Part shown: positions 58,343-64,000 of the stretch, one piece after another
Position numbering within the stretch: the first letter of the stretch is position 1
Layout of the letters: each line of letters begins with the position of its first letter
Assembly (NCBI GenBank): GCA_038030265.1
Contig: CM075938.1
Span: 22,111,009-22,175,008, forward strand
Reading direction: 5' to 3'
DNA from: Corythucha ciliata
Taxonomy: Eukaryota; Arthropoda; Insecta; Hemiptera; Tingidae
Length of the DNA stretch: 64,000 bases
Translations under genes and position numbers: made by a program
Notes under the pieces: model-generated
Told to the model about the DNA's origin: nothing
Seen by the model: only the letters and a program-made list of their open reading frames with translations
The model's database searches: none

Positions 58343-58650
58343 AGTTATATAGAGAAAAATCCATTATATTACCATATATGGTCACAAAACTTCCAGATCT
58401 TTCTCAAGTCTTGTACAGTTTCTAGGAATTGTTTTCCTCTTTAATAAAATTCTAGACTTTTCCCAAGGAAAGCTTTTAAATACTCCCTCCACCTTTATTG
58501 AGCAGTTCAGTTCAGTTTCAGTCTTGACAGAGTGATTAAGTTGTTAAGTGCGGTTAATAAAAGTTCTTTTTGTCGTGTAGTAACTGTTAAAATTGGTTTG
58601 TGAAATAAAAACTTTTTAAAAACCTAAAGTGGCCGACCATTAATTTAACT
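58343..58650 (+). repeat. 5' LTR of the errantivirus-like element
   Basis: It starts AGTTATATAG and ends TTTAACT next to the primer-binding site. Promoter-like features are 'tttaaatac' near 58475 and the initiator-like 'cagttcagtttcagtc' near 58504. An AATAAA lies near 58556. No second copy exists in the window. Confidence 0.75.
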
Positions 58651-58670
58651 GGCGCCCGAAGAACAGGGAC
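58650..58670 (+). promoter_or_regulatory. Primer-binding site, tRNA-Lys type
   Basis: The sequence reads TGGCGCCCGAA followed by GAACAGGGAC. Without one GAA triplet it equals the known 18-nt complement of the tRNA-Lys(UUU) 3' end, so lysine tRNA is the likely primer with a 3-nt duplication in the site. Confidence 0.7.
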
Positions 58671-59089
58671 AGTAGCGTGAAAAGTGAAAGTTCAGTTGAT
58701 TGGTATCTTCGGTAAATCAAAAAACCTTTCGGCAACAGAGAAAAGTCGATTGGCCCTCTTCAATATTTGCCAAAACCTTTCAACTACTTCGCACTGCTAC
58801 TGAAGGAAAAGTCGCCCACAGAAAAACAAACAAAGGCAGAAAATCTACACGAAAAGACGCCCAAAGTACTCCTCAAAGTATTTTTTTGGGACTTCCCTCA
58901 CCACAAAGAGCGCTTCTAAGTTCTCAGAAGCCTGGCGAGGCCAACAACACCGCCACAACACGATACCACCGCAAAGACTGTGAGTTGAACGACTCATCTT
59001 TTTTCTTCTTCTTCTTTCCAATTCTTCTCCTCCTTCGTTTCATTTTTTTATTATTATTGTTAAGAGAAATAAGCAAAACAAAAACAACA

Positions 59090-62000
59090 ATGGCAAATGC
59101 AAAAGTTCCCCAAATTAGTCATGTTTTAAGAAAAGAAGATTATGACCACATTCCGAATTTTGACGGTAACCCAAATGATTTAGTATATTTTGTAACGACT
59201 GTAGAAGCCGTATTCAATGTTGTATGTGACGCGATCGTTCAGGAAAGAACTCAAAATCACTTTCTTTTATTAAACAAAATAAAATCTAAATTAGTAGGAC
59301 CAGCTCAGTCTTTAATACTAGGTAGAGAGATTGGAACTCTAAATGAACTATTAAGCTTGTTAAAGAAAAATTTTGCTGATTCCAGAAGTTTTGAGTCTTT
59401 AAAAAATGAGATTTATAATTCCAAACCCTTTCAAAAGGAACAACCGGCAGATTATTTAACTCGTCTTGAAAGCATTAGACACCTTATTTACGCGAGATTA
59501 AAGATTGATGGATTATCAGACCAAAATTTAGAATCTACCCTTGCATATACAGAGAAAGAAATCATTCACCATTTATATTCGACCCTTCCTTGGCAACTAA
59601 CAAATCATATAATGACGTTTGATCCTAAATCTCTAGAGGAATTTAGAAACATCCTCAATACAAAATGTTCTTTTATTATTGACCAAATTTATTCCAGAAA
59701 TAAATTTTCCACGTTCGAAAGACCAAATAAAATTTTTAAAAATCATAATCCGAATTACTCCAAGCTCCAGCATAATTTTTCACAGTTCAGCAACCCCCAA
59801 AATTTCCAAAGAAATTGTAATAATTTTCAACCTCATCAAACTTTTAATAATCCTTTTCAAAGTTTTAACAGGCCCACCCAAAATTTTAATTTTCCACCTG
59901 CAAGAGACGCCAATCCCCAGCGATTTTCTAATTTCCGTCAGTATAATAACAATCAAAATTCACCACCATTCCAGTCACAAAATACTGTTTCAATGCGAAC
60001 AGTTGGGAGCCCTAATTTTAGGAATCACAATTATACACCCCATGAAATAAATTATGTCGAGGCCAACTCCCCTGATGACGCACCCGAATTTAAATATCCA
60101 CAATTAAAAGAAATTCAAGAGTTAAAAGAAAAAATCAATCGAATGGAAGACACTTTTTTTCGCGAATGGCAGCGGTCAGATGAGCTGCGTAAGGCTAACA
60201 TCATTCCCCAATTTCAACTCCATTGTGTAAGCCAATCCTTACCCTATTATGAAGACGAAAAAAATTTAAAATGGTTAATAGACACTGGTTCCGAATTTAA
60301 CTATGTCCACCCAGAAAAAGTAAAATCAGATTGCCGTCGTTTCAATGAAAAATTTGCAGTGACCACCCCCGCTGGTAGAGCAGAGGGAAATGAGTACGTC
60401 ATTATAAATTTAAAGCAACATTTTGAAGTAGATGCATGGGCTAAGTTTTATATTTTCAATTTCTCCGAAAATTATGATGTCCTGATAGGCAACAAAACAC
60501 TGAAAGATTTAAATGCTAAAATAGACTTTAGGGATAACTCACTTATAATTAATGGTAAAAAATTATTGTTAAAGGATGCGGTTGATAAGAAAGATTTAAT
60601 TCAGAAAAATAATTTTAAAAATGAATTTGCGAGTAAGAAATTAGAAAATAAATATAAAGAAAGTTCTAGAGAACTGTTAGCTATTTGTCCAATGGAAATT
60701 GACGAAGTAAAAACTAATTCTCACAAAACAAATTTTGTTGCTGACGCTTTGTCAAGAAATCCTGTGTTTGAATTAAATGCAATCGAAAACGAAAATATAG
60801 AATCTGAAATTGACCCCCAAGAAATACTAAATGAATTCTTAGAAAACGCTCAAAGCCCCTTAACAAATAATGAAAACATAGAATCATTAATATCCCCAAA
60901 TAACATGCAAAATCTTGAGACGAACCCCAATGATAATGATAGTGATAGCCTTGTAACTATTCATTCCCAAATTAGTTCGGCAGGAAACGTTTTCCTAGTC
61001 GATGATCCGTTTAAATGTGTAAATTTAGAAAAACACCAGATCATTATTCAAAGAGGCAGCCATGAACAAAATAAAATAATCAATTTATTCAATTCTACTA
61101 AGCAAAGATTTATCTGGAACGTTCAATTCCCCTATCGTGAAACCTTAGAAAAACTGTGCACTGAATTTATTCACCCTCAACAAACTTACGGAGTATATTG
61201 TTCAGATCCAAAAGTAACTGTAGAAAATGAGGTCCTTGATCAAATATTTTTAATGTTTCAAAAAATAATAGAAGAACATTATCCCCAGGTTCGAATTAAA
61301 AGGTACAAAAAATTGAATGAAGACGTCCAAAATAAAGAAGAACAAATTGAAGCTATTAGTAGGCAGCATCTTGGAAAAACCTGCCATAGAGGAATTAATG
61401 ACGTTCACGACCAACTAAAGAAAAAATATTACTGGCCCGCTATGCTCACTGAAATCACTAAATTTGTTAATAACTGCGAAGTTTGTAAAAAAGTAAAATA
61501 TGATAGAAACCCCCCTCGTCCAGAATTTCAACTTACACCAACCCCTTCTAAACCATTCGAAAAATTACAAATGGATATTTTATTTTATAATAATTCCTCC
61601 ATACTAACCCTAATCGATTGCTTCTCGAAAAAATTATTTGCCTATAAAATCACTAGCAAAAATGCTTTAGAAATTGTTAATAAATTAAAAGAGTATTTTT
61701 CTAATTTTCCAATCCCATCCGAAATACAAGCCGACAATGGCCTAGAGTTTCAAAACGAAATTGTTAAAAATCTACTCCAGTATCATAATATTACTTTACA
61801 CTTTACAACCCCTAATCACCACAATTCTAATGGTCTAATTAATCGAGCTCATTCAACGATGATCGAAATTATGAATATTATTCGTAGTGAAGATACTAAT
61901 ATTTCCCTGGTAAATTTAATAAAACTAGCATTAATAGCGTACAATAATACTCCTAATTCCAATTTGAAATTATCCCCCAACGAAATAACATTCGGCGTCA

Positions 62001-62410
62001 CTCATCCCACCGAAACAAATGCAAATATCATTATGGACCAAAAAATTGACGAGTACCACAAGGAGAAAATCTTAATACATAAAGCCATGAAACAGTTAAT
62101 AGAGAAAGAAAAAGAAATTAGAACTAATAGCCTCAATCAAAATAGGGAAACCCTTGAAGTACCGTCTGGAAACATTTACATTAAAACTCACTTCAGAAAC
62201 AAAGCAAAAGACCGATACAAAAAAGTTGTCTACGATAAAAATTTAAAAAGGGCCAAACTAAATAAGAAAACTATTAAAATGCACCCCAGCCAAGTTAAAA
62301 GGCCAAGAAAATTTGAAGATCACGCTAACACCGACGTTTCATTGCAGGATCAAAATGATAATGTTAATAACACTTCTCCTCCTCAGCCAGGACCGAGCTC
62401 TCAGTTTTAA
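59090..62410 (+). CDS. gag-pol fusion of the errantivirus-like element, RT deleted in frame
   Basis: From ATG 59090 (1,106 aa) there is no stop. Gag occupies about residues 1-370 ('KEDYDHIPNFDGNPNDLVYF', then an Asn/Gln/Phe-rich basic stretch, no CCHC knuckle). Protease follows near residue 395 ('LIDTGSEFNYV'). Right after it the frame passes to 'NFVADALSRNP' (about residue 549), which normally ends RNase H; some 450-500 residues of RT and RNase H are missing. Integrase follows: HHCC finger ('HLGKTCHRGINDVH', 'CEVCKK'), 'KLQMDILFY', 'QADNGLEF', then 'NSNGLINRAHST', where the catalytic Glu is Asn. Gag and pol usually lie in different frames; here they are one. The frame extends upstream of the ATG without a start codon. 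Polyprotein function: particle formation and integration; this copy cannot reverse transcribe. Confidence 0.85.
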   Translation: MANAKVPQISHVLRKEDYDHIPNFDGNPNDLVYFVTTVEAVFNVVCDAIVQERTQNHFLLLNKIKSKLVGPAQSLILGREIGTLNELLSLLKKNFADSRSFESLKNEIYNSKPFQKEQPADYLTRLESIRHLIYARLKIDGLSDQNLESTLAYTEKEIIHHLYSTLPWQLTNHIMTFDPKSLEEFRNILNTKCSFIIDQIYSRNKFSTFERPNKIFKNHNPNYSKLQHNFSQFSNPQNFQRNCNNFQPHQTFNNPFQSFNRPTQNFNFPPARDANPQRFSNFRQYNNNQNSPPFQSQNTVSMRTVGSPNFRNHNYTPHEINYVEANSPDDAPEFKYPQLKEIQELKEKINRMEDTFFREWQRSDELRKANIIPQFQLHCVSQSLPYYEDEKNLKWLIDTGSEFNYVHPEKVKSDCRRFNEKFAVTTPAGRAEGNEYVIINLKQHFEVDAWAKFYIFNFSENYDVLIGNKTLKDLNAKIDFRDNSLIINGKKLLLKDAVDKKDLIQKNNFKNEFASKKLENKYKESSRELLAICPMEIDEVKTNSHKTNFVADALSRNPVFELNAIENENIESEIDPQEILNEFLENAQSPLTNNENIESLISPNNMQNLETNPNDNDSDSLVTIHSQISSAGNVFLVDDPFKCVNLEKHQIIIQRGSHEQNKIINLFNSTKQRFIWNVQFPYRETLEKLCTEFIHPQQTYGVYCSDPKVTVENEVLDQIFLMFQKIIEEHYPQVRIKRYKKLNEDVQNKEEQIEAISRQHLGKTCHRGINDVHDQLKKKYYWPAMLTEITKFVNNCEVCKKVKYDRNPPRPEFQLTPTPSKPFEKLQMDILFYNNSSILTLIDCFSKKLFAYKITSKNALEIVNKLKEYFSNFPIPSEIQADNGLEFQNEIVKNLLQYHNITLHFTTPNHHNSNGLINRAHSTMIEIMNIIRSEDTNISLVNLIKLALIAYNNTPNSNLKLSPNEITFGVTHPTETNANIIMDQKIDEYHKEKILIHKAMKQLIEKEKEIRTNSLNQNRETLEVPSGNIYIKTHFRNKAKDRYKKVVYDKNLKRAKLNKKTIKMHPSQVKRPRKFEDHANTDVSLQDQNDNVNNTSPPQPGPSSQF

Positions 62411-62661
62411 AGTTACCGATTTGTCCCAAGGACCAGGAATCATTCCCGTTAAAATTCAAAATTCTTACATGATGAATGACTATTTCACTTATATGCATTC
62501 AATAAATATTACTGCTATTAAAAACGAGTTAGATTATCTGCTGGAAACCTTAAATGAAATTGATCAATTAAATGTTTCAAAAAATTCGTACACCGATGTC
62601 ATTCAAGAACATACTCTCTATTCAATTAAAGAAATGTTAAAATCCCATTTAAATTACGCTT
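62313..62661 (+). pseudogene. env N-terminal fragment of the errantivirus-like element
   Basis: A frame overlapping the end of pol has a hydrophobic signal-like start ('MIMLITLLLLSQ', about 62355) followed by 'VTDLSQGPGIIPVKIQN' and 'DYLLETLNEIDQLNVS'. This resembles the beginning of errantiviral envelope precursors, which are normally made from a spliced message. After about 100 codons it runs into the duplicated flank at 62662, so the surface and transmembrane parts are missing. The rest of the open frame (to 62795) is flank sequence and not env. Confidence 0.7.
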
Positions 62662-63132
62662 TAAGCCCTTTAACCCCAAAACCCCCTTACGGTATAGTTG
62701 GAGCTTTGCTGTGGTTTTTCCTTCTTCGCAGGTTGCAGCTTAACATTGTGACTGGATCTTTAAAATTTGTTAATAGTATGCTTTTTGTGCTATGAACTTT
62801 GGTTGTGGTGAGAGCTATACTGTGGATTGAAGCTTTGGTTTGGGGACTTTGATGTGGTTTGGAGCTTTGCTTGGGTTTGGAGATTTTGCTGCGGTTAGGT
62901 CTTTCTTGTGGTTTAAAATATTGAGTACCATACATAGCAAAGTAATAAAACAGATGTGGGGGGAGGGGTGAAAGGGCTCCATTGAGTTCCATCGCCGGGC
63001 CCACAAATGCCGCCATGAAACTCGATTTGGTGGTTTTTCATGAACCGCATTACAGTTGGTTAAGCCGGTGGTATAAGCCCATGCCTACGACACTATTGTC
63101 TTCTTGTAACGTACAGGACTACGCGCGTTTCA
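62662..63132 (+). repeat. Right copy of the 460-bp direct repeat (empty-site version)
   Basis: It begins inside the env fragment at 'aagccctttaacccc', a word shared by both junctions. It follows the left copy to 'actacgcgcg' and then runs on into 'tttcaagaagagg' with no LTR. The site TGCGCG/ACGCGC fits the alternating pyrimidine-purine targets known for gypsy-type errantiviruses. Confidence 0.85.
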
Positions 63133-64000
63133 AGAAGAGGTACGACAGACCTTGCGCAGTGACTTGGCTCTTCGATAATAGTATATTATTACGATACGAA
63201 AGCGTGAAGGAGCATTTTACGAACGAGGCACGATGTTTGCCATAATCGGCCGAGTTCGTAATGCGATTTTACGCCGCAGTATCGTACGCTATTTTTCCTA
63301 CGATCGTACGAAGATTTTTAGAGACATTTAATTAATTAATTTAACTTGTTCTATAGAATCTCCCATCTGCCGCAAAACTAAGGAACCTTTAAAGACGAGT
63401 AGACGCATACAGCGCCATGTTCGTTCTTATCAGTTTAATAAGATAGGTTGGGGGTGGTTTGTTGACATTCACAAAACATGAACAAAAGGTGGATTTTACA
63501 AGGCTGATAATTGATAAGAGCGAACATGACGTCTGTGATTTTATCTGTCTGATTATAGGTTCTCTAGCAAAACTACAATTGTGGGAAACCAAATAGAAGG
63601 AACAAAAGCAGCGCGTGAGAGCAAGCATTGTAGGCTTCGTTCCTCAATCCTTCCACCAAAGTGATCAGCTGACTACGGTCATTTTCTTCAATAATTTGAA
63701 TTCCACCTGGCGGTTCCACTCTCCCCTCATCTTTCTTCACTATTTACCGCACAGCGTGTGTAAAGCAGGGGGCCTATTCTCTAACTCCGAAGCAATAGCT
63801 TTTTCGAAGTCATATGTTTATTTCATTAATTTTCTTCAAACAAATGAATGAAAAAGTCACACGGCTGGCGAAAAAAATATTGCTTGTTGTTAGAGAGGCC
63901 CCTAGGTCTTTACGCACGCTGAACATCTACTCAAAACCCTTCTTTACGAACGATCGTACAAAAACAAATTTTGCACAGCAAAACATTGATCATGAAAATA
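63133..64000. other. Gene-free right end
   Basis: No supported gene. Near 63230-63320 short palindromic words rich in 'cgtacg' and 'acgatcgt' recur. Open frames at 63389-63628 and 63615-63851 show no recognised domain. Confidence 0.4.

Larger units (their letters stand above)
58343..62661 (+). mobile_element. Errantivirus-like LTR retrotransposon, RT-deleted and 3'-truncated
   Basis: One LTR (58343-58650) is followed by a tRNA-Lys-type primer-binding site, a single open gag-pol frame (59090-62410) and the start of an env gene. A second LTR is missing. The element ends inside env where the duplicated 460-bp flank begins. LTR ends AGTTA..TAACT, the env start and a gag without zinc knuckles fit the gypsy/errantivirus branch of Ty3/Gypsy, best known from insects. 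The RT and most of RNase H are absent without breaking the frame. This is a defective copy that could at most be mobilised in trans. Confidence 0.88.

Noticed and set aside
58700..59089. N-terminal extension of the gag-pol frame upstream of ATG 59090
   Set aside because: It is open but has no ATG, and it is leader sequence between the primer-binding site and gag. The gag-like sequence begins after the ATG.
57879..63132. The 460-bp direct repeats as LTRs of the 58-62 kb element
   Set aside because: The primer-binding site lies at 58650, next to a different sequence with AGTTA..TAACT ends, and the right copy runs past the insertion point as an empty site. They are duplicated flank and not LTRs.

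Overview
The window looks like nuclear DNA of a metazoan, most likely an arthropod. The evidence is spliced genes with GT-AG introns, a tandem pair of CRAL-TRIO lipid-transfer genes, an errantivirus-type and a second Ty3/Gypsy LTR retrotransposon, an endonuclease/RNase H-type LINE, tRNA-like genes with internal Pol III boxes, and several foldback/TIR elements. I cannot name the species. No sign of prokaryotic organisation was seen.

Layout. 1-7.4 kb: no gene seen; a foldback element (1.27-2.02 kb) and degenerate minisatellites. 7.39-13.19 kb: a long-TIR element with 474-477 bp arms, split by a 4.0 kb Ty3/Gypsy element on the minus strand that has short LTRs, a 5-bp target duplication (GAATC) and several frameshifts. 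16.4 kb: a tRNA with anticodon GGT on the minus strand. 16.5-32 kb: repeat-rich intergenic DNA. 32.3-35.1 kb: a broken LINE (minus) whose reverse transcriptase has been deleted. 37.1-55.4 kb: the only clear host genes, all on the minus strand and in transcriptional order. These are CRAL-TRIO gene A (8 coding exons over 14.9 kb), CRAL-TRIO gene B (7 coding exons in 1.3 kb) and an F-box gene (2-3 exons). 56.4-57.0 kb: a perfect 166-bp inverted repeat bracketed by 13-bp direct repeats. 57.1 kb: a degenerate tRNA-like sequence. 57.9-63.1 kb: an errantivirus-like element with one LTR, a single open gag-pol frame lacking RT, and an env stub, bracketed by a 460-bp duplication of its own target site.

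How it fits together. The two CRAL-TRIO genes share intron phases and nearly equal exon lengths, so they are tandem duplicates. Gene A's introns have swollen with repeats while gene B stayed compact. They probably encode cytosolic carriers of hydrophobic ligands of the alpha-TTP/clavesin/Sec14-like group. The F-box gene begins 160 bp after gene B stops and would encode a substrate adaptor for an SCF ubiquitin ligase; its C-terminal half matches nothing I recognise. The rest is mobile or repetitive DNA, including two families of degenerate short-period repeats that often lie next to each other.

I found no clearly new molecular system. The best leads are the RT-less but open errantivirus gag-pol with its 'empty site' copy, the perfect inverted repeat at 56.4 kb, and the paired minisatellite families. 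Exon boundaries and element ends were read by eye and may be off by a base or two.
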